From positions 1 through 6,035 of the forward strand of contig JAEXPB010000208.1 in assembly GCA_023438965.1 (NCBI GenBank): a stretch of 6,035 nt of DNA, read 5' to 3'. The stretch comes from Bacillota bacterium (GTDB lineage Bacteria > Bacillota > Clostridia > Saccharofermentanales > UBA5734). The notes beneath the pieces were generated by a model. It was not told the origin of the DNA. It did no database searches and saw nothing but the letters and a program-made list of their open reading frames with translations. A program made the translations under genes and the position numbers. Every line of letters starts with the position of its first letter. Position 1 is the first letter of the stretch. Positions 1 through 6,035 of this stretch are shown here, in pieces.

Positions 1-340
1 CCAGCACCCGGATGTCGGTGAAGGCCATTTCAAAGCGGATGTCCAGATGGTAGGTGTGCGGACAGAAGAATCCGGTGCTGTCCTCCGCCACATTCAAGAG
101 CGGCAGCGGTCGGACATTGACCCCCTCGTCGTCGTTGGTCAGCTCCAGCCCGGGGAACATGCCCTTGATCAGCATGCTCTTGCCCGAACCGGCTTCACCG
201 ACCAGACCGATCAGCTTGTCGAACGGGCTCAGGTACTGCTGGGCGATCTGCATGCCAAGATCGGCCATGCGGGGCATGCCGCGCGGCGCGAAGAACACGG
301 TATACAAATGGCTGCGCTGCATACGGTCTGAATAGGGCAT
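1..340 (-). CDS. P-loop ATP-binding protein, N-terminal 113 residues (resembles 'alanine-tRNA synthetase second additional domain-containing protein'); 3' end cut by the window
   Basis: The reading frame is open from an ATG at 340 to the left edge, giving 113 residues with no stop. The start is supported by AGGAGGA at 354-348, 7 nt upstream. Residues 48-55 read GEAGSGKS, a perfect Walker A nucleotide-binding loop (GxxGxGKS), preceded by the hydrophobic strand LIGLV. A following segment with LELTNDDEGVNVRPLPLL (about 65-82) and CPHTYHLDIRFEMAF (about 93-107) matches what I remember of a family that sits beside methylaspartate, AtuA and DUF4387 genes. That family carries, further downstream, a domain related to the second additional domain (SAD) of alanyl-tRNA synthetase. 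The SAD part lies outside the window, so this assignment rests on memory of the N-terminal half and on context. The biochemical role is unknown; the Walker motif implies ATP or GTP binding. No signal peptide or membrane segment is visible, so it is probably cytoplasmic. It is the last visible gene of the operon, 67 nt after the DUF4387 gene. Confidence 0.72.
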   Translation of the reverse strand, partial: MPYSDRMQRSHLYTVFFAPRGMPRMADLGMQIAQQYLSPFDKLIGLVGEAGSGKSMLIKGMFPGLELTNDDEGVNVRPLPLLNVAEDSTGFFCPHTYHLDIRFEMAFTDIRVL

Positions 341-347
341 GAACCAA

Positions 348-354
348 TCCTCCT
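348..354 (-). promoter_or_regulatory. Ribosome binding site of the P-loop ATPase gene
   Basis: AGGAGGA on the minus strand, 7 nt before the ATG at 340. It is a near-perfect Shine-Dalgarno sequence and fixes the start of a gene whose 3' end is missing. Confidence 0.8.
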
Positions 355-360
355 GCGACG

Positions 361-369
361 ATTATACCA
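361..369 (-). promoter_or_regulatory. Possible internal extended -10 promoter ahead of the P-loop ATPase gene
   Basis: The minus strand reads TGGTATAAT here, a perfect sigma-70 -10 hexamer with an upstream TGn extension, inside the 67-nt gap between the DUF4387 gene and the ATPase gene. At the usual -35 distance (about 389-384) there is no good TTGACA match, which is acceptable for extended -10 promoters. Transcription would start near 354, at the very edge of the ribosome binding site, leaving a leader of only about 14 nt. This is unusually short and counts against it. The surrounding DNA is GC-rich, so an exact TATAAT is not expected often by chance, but a single match is weak evidence. Confidence 0.35.
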
Positions 370-375
370 GATTTG

Positions 376-391
376 ACCGGATGTGGCCGGT
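376..391. repeat. Short inverted repeat upstream of the possible promoter
   Basis: Perfect 5-bp arms ACCGG (376-380) and CCGGT (387-391) are separated by 6 nt. They lie just upstream of the putative -10 element and cover the -35 position, where an operator could sit. There is no T-run on either side, so it does not look like a terminator. Short CCGG-type repeats are common in this GC-rich sequence, so it may be chance. Confidence 0.2.
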
Positions 392-407
392 TTGCCCGAT
401 AAAGCGC

Positions 408-725
408 CTACAAATCCAAAACAACGGCCAGGAACGGCGCATGCTGTTGGGCGCCGTAAACATCCGTCTCCCCGATGTCGCCGGAGCAGATTGGCCGCCG
501 GATCGTGACCTTGATCGCTTTGGCCGGCTTGAATTCGACGATGTTGATGATGTCGGCCGGCCGGATCCGGTAGAGCCGGCAGACCAGATCGGGACTGATG
601 GCCCGGGCGGCGCAGACCCGCTCGAACCAGTCAAAGGTTTTAAAGATCAAGTCGAAGGTCAGCTCATAGGGTCCGGAATTCTTGCTGCGGATGATATCGG
701 TAATGTCAGTCAGGTGAACAGTCAT
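408..725 (-). CDS. DUF4387 family protein, partner of the AtuA-like protein
   Basis: A 105-residue small soluble protein that matches the DUF4387 family over its whole length. Conserved blocks include RSKNSGPYELTFD (13-25), FKPAKAIKVTIRRP (65-78) and SGDIGETDVYGAQQHAP (81-97). No enzymatic activity is established for the family. From general knowledge, DUF4387 occurs next to, or fused to, AtuA/DUF1446 proteins, which fits the gene immediately upstream here. The ATG at 725 lies 6 nt after the Shine-Dalgarno GAGGGAGG (739-732), which itself overlaps the TGA stop of the AtuA-like gene (740-738). The two genes are therefore separated by only 12 nt and are probably translationally coupled. That arrangement is typical of subunits made in fixed ratio, so I infer a complex with the AtuA-like protein. 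The stop is TAG at 410-408. No signal peptide or membrane segment is visible. Confidence 0.88.
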   Translation of the reverse strand: MTVHLTDITDIIRSKNSGPYELTFDLIFKTFDWFERVCAARAISPDLVCRLYRIRPADIINIVEFKPAKAIKVTIRRPICSGDIGETDVYGAQQHAPFLAVVLDL

Positions 726-731
726 GGGCGG

Positions 732-739
732 CCTCCCTC
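732..739 (-). promoter_or_regulatory. Ribosome binding site of the DUF4387 gene, overlapping the stop of the preceding gene
   Basis: GAGGGAGG on the minus strand, 6 nt before the ATG at 725. Its first bases are also part of the TGA stop codon (740-738) of the AtuA-like gene, so ribosomes finishing that gene terminate directly on this site. Confidence 0.75.
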
Positions 740-2099
740 AAAGCATGGTGATCCCGACCGGGAAATGCCGGGCCGGATCAGCGGTCTGCAACAAGTGGTA
801 AAGGCTGAAGACATAGACGGCACCAGCATGGAAATCACTCGGCGAGTAGGGGAAGGCCAGGTTGCCGGCGGTTGCGCGCCGGCCGGCGTAACCATAATGC
901 AGCATGGTGGAACGGGCAAAGGAACAGATTGTATCCGCTTGCTCCTGTGATGGCGCCGTTGCTTCGATGATGATACCCAGTTCGTGGACACCGGCGGTGG
1001 ATGGCGTCGGCTCGAGGCGGCCCATCACGCCATCTCGTCCGGAAATGTTGAAACGCAGATGATATTGCCATTTTTTGTCCCGGAAATTGTCAGCTACCCG
1101 CTCTTCGACACCTTGAGTGATATCGTCGATGGCGCCGATCATCACCGGATCGCGGACGCCGGCAATGGCGACTGTTCGATAGCCGATCAGGCGGGCGCCT
1201 TCCAGTTTAATGGTGTAATCCCGGGCGGGAACGAACCGGGAGCCGCTGACACGGACGATGGTGTCCGTTTCCGGTTCAAAGCGGCAGCCGGTTAAATCCA
1301 GATGTCCGCCCGGTCCGGGCAGAAGGTACGGATTGGTCTTTTCATACAGCGTGTGGGCGGCGACGGACAACGGGGTGCAGCGACGGGCCGGATTCAGCGG
1401 CTCGACCCGGAAGTAATCTTCGCCGAGATAGCCGAACATGCAGTCCGAACCGCTGCCCGGCGTGGCGCAGATGGCAGCGCATTCGAGGATTTTGCCCAGA
1501 TGCAGGGCCAGTCCCCGGTCATAGCCCAGCCGGATGGGCAGGCAGGCAAAGACGGCCGGATCGTATGAACGTCCGGCCAGGATCACATCCGGTTCGCTGT
1601 CGAAAGCGCGGATGAACGGTTCGACGCCCATCTGGCCGACAATATGGGCGGAAGCGTCAATATCGCCGGCGGTCAGGAGCGGTGCCGGTTCGAGCGGCTT
1701 GATCCGGCCGGCGGCGAGTTCCTGCTGCAGGAAATCCTTGCCGAATTCAGCGTGGATCAAGGCCAGTTTGAAATGAAGGCTGTTCTCGCGGGCTATCTCC
1801 TCGATGATCTCCCGGCACCACAGCAGGTGCGGCTCGCCGCCGCTGCCGCCGGCACTGCCGATGACAACCGGGATCCGGCTGGCAAGGCCGGCCTGGAGCA
1901 TGATCTCCAGGTCGCGCTTGACCGCGTTCCGGTCGGTGAATGAAACCCCGGCGCCGAGGTAGTACGGCCCCGGATCGGTGGACCCGGCATCAACGGCGAT
2001 CAGGTCCGGCTTTCGGCGCAAGCCCTCGGCGAAGGATGCGGCCGGGAACCCATAACCCAGGATGGCTGTTGCGGACAAGATGCGGAATTCTTCTCTCAT
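738..2099 (-). CDS. AtuA family (DUF1446) acyclic-terpene-utilisation-like protein
   Basis: A complete 453-residue protein of the AtuA/DUF1446 family. Characteristic blocks are DAGSTDPGPYYLG (37-49), the glycine-rich IGSAGGSGG (80-88), AGRSYDPAVF (175-184), and a C-terminal HYGYAGRRATAGNLAFPYSP stretch (401-420). AtuA was named from acyclic terpene (citronellol/geraniol) degradation in Pseudomonas, but its reaction is not established. In this operon the substrate is more likely linked to mesaconate, also a methyl-branched unsaturated acid; this is inference from position. Longer AtuA proteins carry about 100 extra C-terminal residues. Here the protein ends early and a separate DUF4387 gene follows, suggesting a two-subunit version. 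The ATG at 2099 is preceded at 5 nt by AAAGGAGG (2112-2105). The gene begins 60 nt after methylaspartate ammonia-lyase. It has no signal peptide or transmembrane segment and is probably cytoplasmic. Confidence 0.9.
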   Translation of the reverse strand: MREEFRILSATAILGYGFPAASFAEGLRRKPDLIAVDAGSTDPGPYYLGAGVSFTDRNAVKRDLEIMLQAGLASRIPVVIGSAGGSGGEPHLLWCREIIEEIARENSLHFKLALIHAEFGKDFLQQELAAGRIKPLEPAPLLTAGDIDASAHIVGQMGVEPFIRAFDSEPDVILAGRSYDPAVFACLPIRLGYDRGLALHLGKILECAAICATPGSGSDCMFGYLGEDYFRVEPLNPARRCTPLSVAAHTLYEKTNPYLLPGPGGHLDLTGCRFEPETDTIVRVSGSRFVPARDYTIKLEGARLIGYRTVAIAGVRDPVMIGAIDDITQGVEERVADNFRDKKWQYHLRFNISGRDGVMGRLEPTPSTAGVHELGIIIEATAPSQEQADTICSFARSTMLHYGYAGRRATAGNLAFPYSPSDFHAGAVYVFSLYHLLQTADPARHFPVGITML

Positions 2100-2104
2100 G
2101 GAAT

Positions 2105-2112
2105 CCTCCTTT
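2105..2112 (-). promoter_or_regulatory. Ribosome binding site of the AtuA-like gene
   Basis: AAAGGAGG on the minus strand, 5 nt upstream of the ATG at 2099, in the 60-nt gap after the ammonia-lyase gene. It supports the chosen start. Confidence 0.8.
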
Positions 2113-2122
2113 GGCGATTCAT

Positions 2123-2132
2123 CCGGCGCCGG
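2123..2132. repeat. GC palindrome in the gap between the ammonia-lyase and AtuA-like genes
   Basis: CCGGCGCCGG is a perfect 10-bp palindrome in the 60-nt intergenic stretch (2100-2159). No T-run follows on the minus strand, so it is not a convincing terminator. It could form part of a small mRNA structure before the AtuA-like gene or be a dyad operator, but GC-rich palindromes are frequent here. Confidence 0.2.
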
Positions 2133-2159
2133 CGGCCGTGATCTCTCCGCTGCGGCGAC

Positions 2160-3395
2160 TCAGGGCAGCAGGGCGAGAATGCGCTGCATTTCGTTGTAGA
2201 CGATCATATAGCCTTCGTCGACGCCCATACCCGGCTTGGCCAGGATCTGGTCCGGCTGGGTGGCCATGGCCAGGTGGACGCAGACCTGGGCAGACCGATC
2301 GGTTTCGTTGCAGGTGCCGCCCTGGTAGGCGCCCACGCCTTTGGCCCGGCAATAGAGCACCGCTTCGACGATGTTGCCGATGCCGCCCAGGTCGGGCGTC
2401 TTGATCTGGATCATGTGCCCGGCCCGGTTGTCGGCAAAATACCGGACATCCGCCAGGGTGTTGCACCATTCGTCGGCGACCAGCTCGACGCCGATGCCGC
2501 GCTGGTCAACCAGCGCTGTGAGCGCCTGCAGGGCCAGCATTTGCTTTTCCCGTTCCTCCATGTCCACCGGACCTTCGATCCGCAAGCGGAAAGGCTGGGC
2601 CGCCTCGGTCAGCCGGGCCAGGTAATCGGCCATTGCCGGATAATTGCCGCTGCCGAATGCCTGGCCGATCGTGCCGTAGACATCCAGGTGCAGGACCGGC
2701 CGGTAGCCCGCATCCGACCGTAGCTGCAGTATGCGGTTCCGCAGCCAGGTTACATACTGGAGCAGCAATTCGCCGCGCTCGCCGAGTTTGGTCCGCACGT
2801 TATTGATCAGGCCGTGCGGCAGAACCTGCGCACCCTTGACGATCATCTTGTCGGCATTGTCGTAGCGTGCGTCTCCGGACTGGGTGAATATGGGGATTTC
2901 CCGCCTCTGCAGCGTTGTCCCGTATTCTTCGGCGATAACCTGGCACATCATCAGGTGCCTGGCCTTGGCCACCGCGTCGAGGATCGCCTGGGAAACGCCA
3001 TAACGGATGGCGGTGTGCAGCCGCTGGCCGTTGACCGCCATGTTTTCCAGCCGGTCCGCCAACTGGCGGAAACTGCCCAAATCGGCGCCGACCAGCCAGG
3101 GGAAAATCTCCTTTTCGATAACCGGTATGAAGTCCCGGGCCAGGAACAGCGGGTCGCGTCCGCCGGCGCCGGAGTATTGTACGGCCGCGCAGTCGCCGTA
3201 TGCGATCTGGCCGTCCGCCAGGACCAGCAGCACCGATATCGACTCGCCGGCCTGACGCACAGCGGTGAAACCGGGTGTGACGGGACGGCCGGCATAGACC
3301 GCGCCATCGGCGATCGCGCCGCTTTTGATCGCCCGCTGATCATCAAAGAAAAAACCGGTTCGGCCCGGAGCGCACAAGGCTCTGCTGATTTTCAT
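2160..3395 (-). CDS. mal: Methylaspartate ammonia-lyase (3-methylaspartase, EC 4.3.1.2)
   Basis: Catalyses reversible elimination of ammonia from (2S,3S)-3-methylaspartate to give mesaconate, the second step of glutamate fermentation by the methylaspartate pathway. The 411-residue protein is close to the 413 residues of the clostridial enzyme and belongs to the enolase superfamily. It keeps the active-site set known from the Clostridium tetanomorphum and Citrobacter amalonaticus structures. Substrate-binding Gln73 and Gln172 and the base His194 (in LPHG) are at identical numbers. After a one-residue shift the magnesium ligands are Asp238, Glu274 and Asp308; the second base is Lys332 (in QIKTPDLGG), with Gln330 and Thr361-Cys362 (in QGGTCNETD). 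It is therefore very likely active, cytoplasmic and Mg2+-dependent. The ATG at 3395 follows GGAGGAGG (3411-3404) by 8 nt, and the gene starts 18 nt after glmE, which makes its substrate. The stop is TGA at 2162-2160. Confidence 0.97.
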   Translation of the reverse strand: MKISRALCAPGRTGFFFDDQRAIKSGAIADGAVYAGRPVTPGFTAVRQAGESISVLLVLADGQIAYGDCAAVQYSGAGGRDPLFLARDFIPVIEKEIFPWLVGADLGSFRQLADRLENMAVNGQRLHTAIRYGVSQAILDAVAKARHLMMCQVIAEEYGTTLQRREIPIFTQSGDARYDNADKMIVKGAQVLPHGLINNVRTKLGERGELLLQYVTWLRNRILQLRSDAGYRPVLHLDVYGTIGQAFGSGNYPAMADYLARLTEAAQPFRLRIEGPVDMEEREKQMLALQALTALVDQRGIGVELVADEWCNTLADVRYFADNRAGHMIQIKTPDLGGIGNIVEAVLYCRAKGVGAYQGGTCNETDRSAQVCVHLAMATQPDQILAKPGMGVDEGYMIVYNEMQRILALLP

Positions 3396-3403
3396 CCTTT
3401 TAA

Positions 3404-3411
3404 CCTCCTCC
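3404..3411 (-). promoter_or_regulatory. Ribosome binding site of mal
   Basis: GGAGGAGG on the minus strand, 8 nt before the ATG at 3395 and only 2 nt after the TAA stop of glmE (3416-3414). It is strong, and its closeness to the stop suggests re-initiation by ribosomes leaving glmE. Confidence 0.8.
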
Positions 3412-3413
3412 GA

Positions 3414-4874
3414 TTATTGACGGCCGGTTCGCGTCCGGCCAACCAGGCGGCCCTTGCTGATGGCGTAGACATCGTCGATGACCATTTGAAACGAGGCTGC
3501 CCGCTTCTCGGCTTTGGCCCGCTCGTTGATCTTGTTCCGGTGGAAATCCAGCAGATCAGGTGTCAGCGGGATCGCACCCGGGTTGAAGAAGCGGACTGCG
3601 CCGTCGTTGTCGCGGGCCGGCAGCATCTTGCCGGCGTTCGAACGGCTGGGGGCGAACGGCACGTCGATCACGCCGGCCTGGAAGGCCCGGACGGCGCCCC
3701 GGGCGATATCGCCTTCGCCCAGCTCAAAGCACCGGTCGATGATGCAGCGGGTTTCGGCGGCGATGATAACCTTCTCGTCCTCCAGCCCGCTCGTGTTGAT
3801 CGACTGGTCGGCCAGCATCGAGATGGCCTGGCGGGTGCAGCGGAGACCCTGCGCATTGGCTTCCATGGACGGCACGCCCATCGCTTCATGCGGTGTCTTG
3901 ACGATGACTTTCGTGGCATGGGCCAGGGCGGCGACAGCACTGCCCCAGGCAATGACTGCAAAGGCCTTGGCTTCGTCCTGCGGAAATCCGCCCATCCATT
4001 GGTGCAGAACGGTTGTGACCGTCACCTGGCCGTAGCCATACCGGTGCAGGTACTCCTCGGTCAGTGCCTGCAAGGTCTGGATCGCCGCCACATCCTGAAG
4101 CAGATGACCGCACTGGCCATAACCGACCGTTATGTTTTTAACTCCCTGCTCGGCAGCCAGCAGGCTCTCGATGACCGCCACGGCATGGGAAATGCAGGGC
4201 GGTACCAGTGTGCCGGTCAAGGGACCGAAGGGTTCGCGGTTGATCGGCGCACCGGCCTCGTTGTAGATCCCGGTCAGCCGGTCGACATACTGCCAGTCGC
4301 GGATGGTCTTGGCCAGGTCGGCGTTCTTGGCATATGGGATATTATAGGAAATTCCGCCGCCTTCAAAACTGGTGAAGCCGCCGGCATAGCAGATTTCCGC
4401 GAGCAGTCGCGCGTCGGGCGTGCCATGCCGGACCTGGACCGGAGCATCCAGCGCTTCGATGATCCGGCGGCAGCCCTCGACGCCGTGGTTGACCGCCGGG
4501 AAGCCATTGAGCATCGACTTGCCGCTGCGCCTGGATTCGGCAATGCCCTCCTCCGCCTTCTGGTAGAGGTTTTGGCGCGTATAGCTGTCAATAGTGGTCG
4601 GCAGCAGATCGGCTTCGCCTTCGTTCTGCAGATAGGTGAGCAGACGGATATGGTCGTCGATCAGGGCGACGCCCGCCCGCGGCTGGACCAGCGTGCTGCC
4701 GGCAGCCTGGGCTTGCTTGAGCCGGTTGGCGAACACCTTGCCGGCCGGCAGCTGTTTCTGGCCGGCGATGCCGGCAGCCAGATCGACGTCCCGGCCGGTC
4801 GGCCATTGTTGCCGAACCGCTTGTCTTTGCTGCAGGAATTCATCGTCGGTCAGTTTACGGTTAGCGAGTTCCAT
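3414..4874 (-). CDS. glmE: Glutamate mutase epsilon subunit (methylaspartate mutase E chain, EC 5.4.99.1)
   Basis: The catalytic TIM-barrel subunit of adenosylcobalamin-dependent glutamate mutase. With the small B12-binding subunit GlmS it converts L-glutamate to (2S,3S)-3-methylaspartate by a radical rearrangement. Starting at the ATG at 4874 gives 486 residues, close to the 483 of Clostridium cochlearium GlmE. With this start the known substrate residues fall at exactly the published numbers: the 'arginine claw' Arg66, Arg100 and Arg149, then Glu171, Tyr177, Tyr181, Lys326 and Glu330. Landmarks include [13 protein letters not shown] VQPRAGVAL (64-72), [14 protein letters not shown] (171-184), [15 protein letters not shown] (212-226) and [11 protein letters not shown] (291-301). 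An in-frame TTG at 4883 would add three residues but lies only 1 nt from the ribosome binding site, so it is rejected. The gene overlaps the end of glmL by 14 nt and is followed 18 nt later by mal. The short tail (GRTRTGRQ) is more basic than I recall for the family. Confidence 0.97.
   Translation of the reverse strand: MELANRKLTDDEFLQQRQAVRQQWPTGRDVDLAAGIAGQKQLPAGKVFANRLKQAQAAGSTLVQPRAGVALIDDHIRLLTYLQNEGEADLLPTTIDSYTRQNLYQKAEEGIAESRRSGKSMLNGFPAVNHGVEGCRRIIEALDAPVQVRHGTPDARLLAEICYAGGFTSFEGGGISYNIPYAKNADLAKTIRDWQYVDRLTGIYNEAGAPINREPFGPLTGTLVPPCISHAVAVIESLLAAEQGVKNITVGYGQCGHLLQDVAAIQTLQALTEEYLHRYGYGQVTVTTVLHQWMGGFPQDEAKAFAVIAWGSAVAALAHATKVIVKTPHEAMGVPSMEANAQGLRCTRQAISMLADQSINTSGLEDEKVIIAAETRCIIDRCFELGEGDIARGAVRAFQAGVIDVPFAPSRSNAGKMLPARDNDGAVRFFNPGAIPLTPDLLDFHRNKINERAKAEKRAASFQMVIDDVYAISKGRLVGRTRTGRQ
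3422..3440. repeat. GC-rich inverted repeat at the 3' end of glmE
   Basis: Arms GGCCGG (3422-3427) and CCGGCC (3435-3440) pair perfectly around a 7-nt loop. In the mRNA this gives a 6-bp all-GC hairpin in the last codons of glmE, just before its TAA stop and the mal ribosome binding site. No T-run follows, so it is not a standard terminator. It could slow ribosomes or RNases at the glmE/mal junction, or be chance in CCGG-rich DNA. Confidence 0.3.
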
Positions 4875-6035
4875 GATCTTCAAGCTCCTTTTGCATGATT
4901 TGCCAAGCCGCAGCGGGATATTGCGCCTGCAGCAGTCCCATGGCGGGCAATATATAACGGCGATCGATCAGGATCCGGGCGGTCCGGGGTTTCAACGCAG
5001 CCGGCTGCGCTGGACTGGCCAGGGCCCGGGCGGCAATGTCGGCGCCGCGGGCCGCATAAATGACGGCGCCTCCGGTGACCACCAGTTGACGTACCGCGGT
5101 CAGGTCCTTGCCGGTCTGGATATTGAGCGGTCCCATGGGGGTGTAGGTTTGTTCGATCCGGCCGGCATGACGGGTCACGGCGATGTCGATGGCCGCGGCA
5201 GCCAGCGCGAAGTCCAGTGCCGCCAACTGCGGGGTGTCCGGCAGCTGGCCCGGCCGCCTGGTCAGCAAGTCGACCAGCTGTGTGACCAGCTGCGGGTCCA
5301 GGCCGGACAATTCAGCCAAGAAGGCCGCTCCGGCTGCCTCGAGGATGCCTCGGGCACCGTAGCGCATGCCGATATCGCCTTCCACCGTGCGCTTGGCATA
5401 AGGTTCGGGCAATCCCCGGAGGATGGTGCCGGCATTCCGGGGTGCACCGACGGCAATGGAGTACACGTCGGTGGTGGCGCCGCCCAGGTCCACGGCAACC
5501 AGCTCACCTAATCCGGATTGGGCCGGGGTGCCGTCGGCCAGTAAGGTCATGGCGGCCAGCATGGCCGCCGGCGTCGGCATGAGGATGCCGGAGACCAGCT
5601 CGCTGACCCGGGACAGGCCCTTGGCCCGGATGATCCGCTGCAGGAAAATCTCCCGGATCATCTTCTGGGTTGGCTCGATGTTCAATTCGCCCAGCCGGGG
5701 CAGGACATTCGGGCAGACCTGCGTTTCCCGGCCGGCCAACAGAGCTTGGCAATCACCGGCGCAGCTGCGGTTGCCGGCGATCAGGACCGGGAAATCCGCT
5801 GGGCAGCCGGCCAGCATCCGGGCGTTATGCAGGATGTTGGCCGTGTTGCCGCCATCGATGCCGCCGGTCAGGAGCAGGATGTCCGGCTTCAGGCTGGCGA
5901 TTTCCGCGATATCCTCGCCGGTCAGCTGGTAGGAAAAGACCTTCACCACCTTGGCGCCCGCACCAAGTGAGGCGAGCCGGGCGGCCTCGGCGGTCAGTTC
6001 GGGGACCAGGCCGACGGTCACCATCCGCAGACCGC
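4861..6035 (-). CDS. glmL: GlmL/MutL, glutamate mutase reactivating ATPase, C-terminal 390 residues (N-terminus beyond the right edge)
   Basis: A member of the GlmL/MutL family in the sugar kinase/Hsp70/actin ATPase superfamily. It is thought to act as a chaperone that exchanges damaged cobalamin bound to glutamate mutase. The frame stays open to 6035: three codons (G-L-R) precede the first methionine at 6024, and [18 protein letters not shown] is internal family sequence, so 6024 is not the true start. Roughly 70 residues, including the N-terminal phosphate loop, are missing given a usual length near 460. Counting from that methionine: [10 protein letters not shown] (51-60), LIAGNRSC (81-88), the phosphate-2-type loop [11 protein letters not shown] (179-189), and adenosine-type [10 protein letters not shown] (316-325). 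The C-terminus carries [11 protein letters not shown] (355-365). The stop is TAA at 4863-4861, inside the first codons of glmE, so the two genes overlap by 14 nt. The partner glmS is expected upstream, outside the window. Confidence 0.95.
   Translation of the reverse strand, partial: GLRMVTVGLVPELTAEAARLASLGAGAKVVKVFSYQLTGEDIAEIASLKPDILLLTGGIDGGNTANILHNARMLAGCPADFPVLIAGNRSCAGDCQALLAGRETQVCPNVLPRLGELNIEPTQKMIREIFLQRIIRAKGLSRVSELVSGILMPTPAAMLAAMTLLADGTPAQSGLGELVAVDLGGATTDVYSIAVGAPRNAGTILRGLPEPYAKRTVEGDIGMRYGARGILEAAGAAFLAELSGLDPQLVTQLVDLLTRRPGQLPDTPQLAALDFALAAAAIDIAVTRHAGRIEQTYTPMGPLNIQTGKDLTAVRQLVVTGGAVIYAARGADIAARALASPAQPAALKPRTARILIDRRYILPAMGLLQAQYPAAAWQIMQKELEDHGTR
4885..4892 (-). promoter_or_regulatory. 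Ribosome binding site that decides the glmE start
   Basis: AAAAGGAG on the minus strand, within the 3' end of glmL. It is 10 nt from the ATG at 4874 but only 1 nt from the upstream in-frame TTG at 4883, so only the ATG can be served by it. Confidence 0.8.

Noticed and set aside
47..335. Two overlapping plus-strand frames of about 94 codons
   Set aside because: They are shadows of the minus-strand P-loop ATPase gene, which has a Walker A motif and a strong ribosome binding site.
555..562. GGCCGGCC palindrome and many other CCGG-rich short repeats through the window
   Set aside because: They fall inside codons for alanine, glycine, proline and arginine and follow from the GCC/GGC/CCG/CGG codon preference. 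They show no regular spacing or extended consensus.
339..950. A 203-codon plus-strand open frame
   Set aside because: Antisense to the DUF4387 gene and the 3' end of the AtuA-like gene, with no plausible domain.
2100..2159. Possible terminator in the gap between mal and the AtuA-like gene
   Set aside because: There is a GC palindrome but no following T-run on the transcribed strand, and the next gene is in the same direction with its own ribosome binding site, so read-through is more likely.
2814..4898. A 694-codon open frame on the plus strand
   Set aside because: It lies antisense to glmE and mal, both of which keep complete catalytic residue sets. Its translation has no recognisable domain, and long antisense frames are expected in GC-rich coding DNA.
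4636..5511. A 291-codon plus-strand open frame
   Set aside because: Antisense to glmL and the start of glmE, low-complexity composition, no family resemblance.
6022..6024. ATG at 6024 as the start of glmL
   Set aside because: The frame stays open to the window edge, no ribosome binding site precedes it, and the residues around it are internal family sequence.

Overview
The window is one tightly packed, leftward (minus-strand) operon segment. It encodes the first steps of coenzyme-B12-dependent glutamate fermentation by the methylaspartate pathway, followed by a conserved but biochemically uncharacterised accessory module. GC content is high, with heavy GCC, GGC, CCG and CGG codon use. Every visible gene start has a strong AGGAGG-type ribosome binding site, and the enzymes are typical of anaerobic amino-acid fermenters. 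I infer a high-GC anaerobic bacterium, most likely in the Bacillota or a similar fermentative lineage; the window holds no taxonomic marker that would settle this.

In transcription order (right to left) the genes are: the C-terminal part of GlmL/MutL, the ATP-dependent reactivating protein of glutamate mutase (6035 to 4861, 5' end outside the window); GlmE, the catalytic epsilon subunit of glutamate mutase (4874 to 3414); methylaspartate ammonia-lyase (3395 to 2160); an AtuA-family (formerly DUF1446) protein (2099 to 738); a small DUF4387 protein (725 to 408); and the N-terminal part of a P-loop ATPase that resembles the family annotated 'alanine-tRNA synthetase second additional domain-containing protein' (340 to 1, 3' end outside the window). 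The small B12-binding subunit GlmS/MutS would be expected just beyond the right edge.

GlmE (with GlmS and adenosylcobalamin) isomerises L-glutamate to (2S,3S)-3-methylaspartate, GlmL keeps the mutase active, and methylaspartate ammonia-lyase removes ammonia to give mesaconate. The known active-site residues of both GlmE and methylaspartate ammonia-lyase are present, so these enzymes look functional. The classical next steps are mesaconate hydration to citramalate and citramalate cleavage to pyruvate and acetate, and their genes are not in the window. The AtuA, DUF4387 and P-loop/SAD genes occupy that place. What these three do with mesaconate, or with the mutase system, is the main open question here.

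Spacing is minimal: a 14-nt overlap of glmL and glmE, then gaps of 18, 60, 12 and 67 nt. No stretch over 300 bases lacks a gene. I see no rRNA, tRNA, mobile element, CRISPR array or convincing terminator. One possible internal promoter (extended -10) lies in the last gap. Large plus-strand ORFs, including one of 694 codons, are antisense shadows of the real genes.
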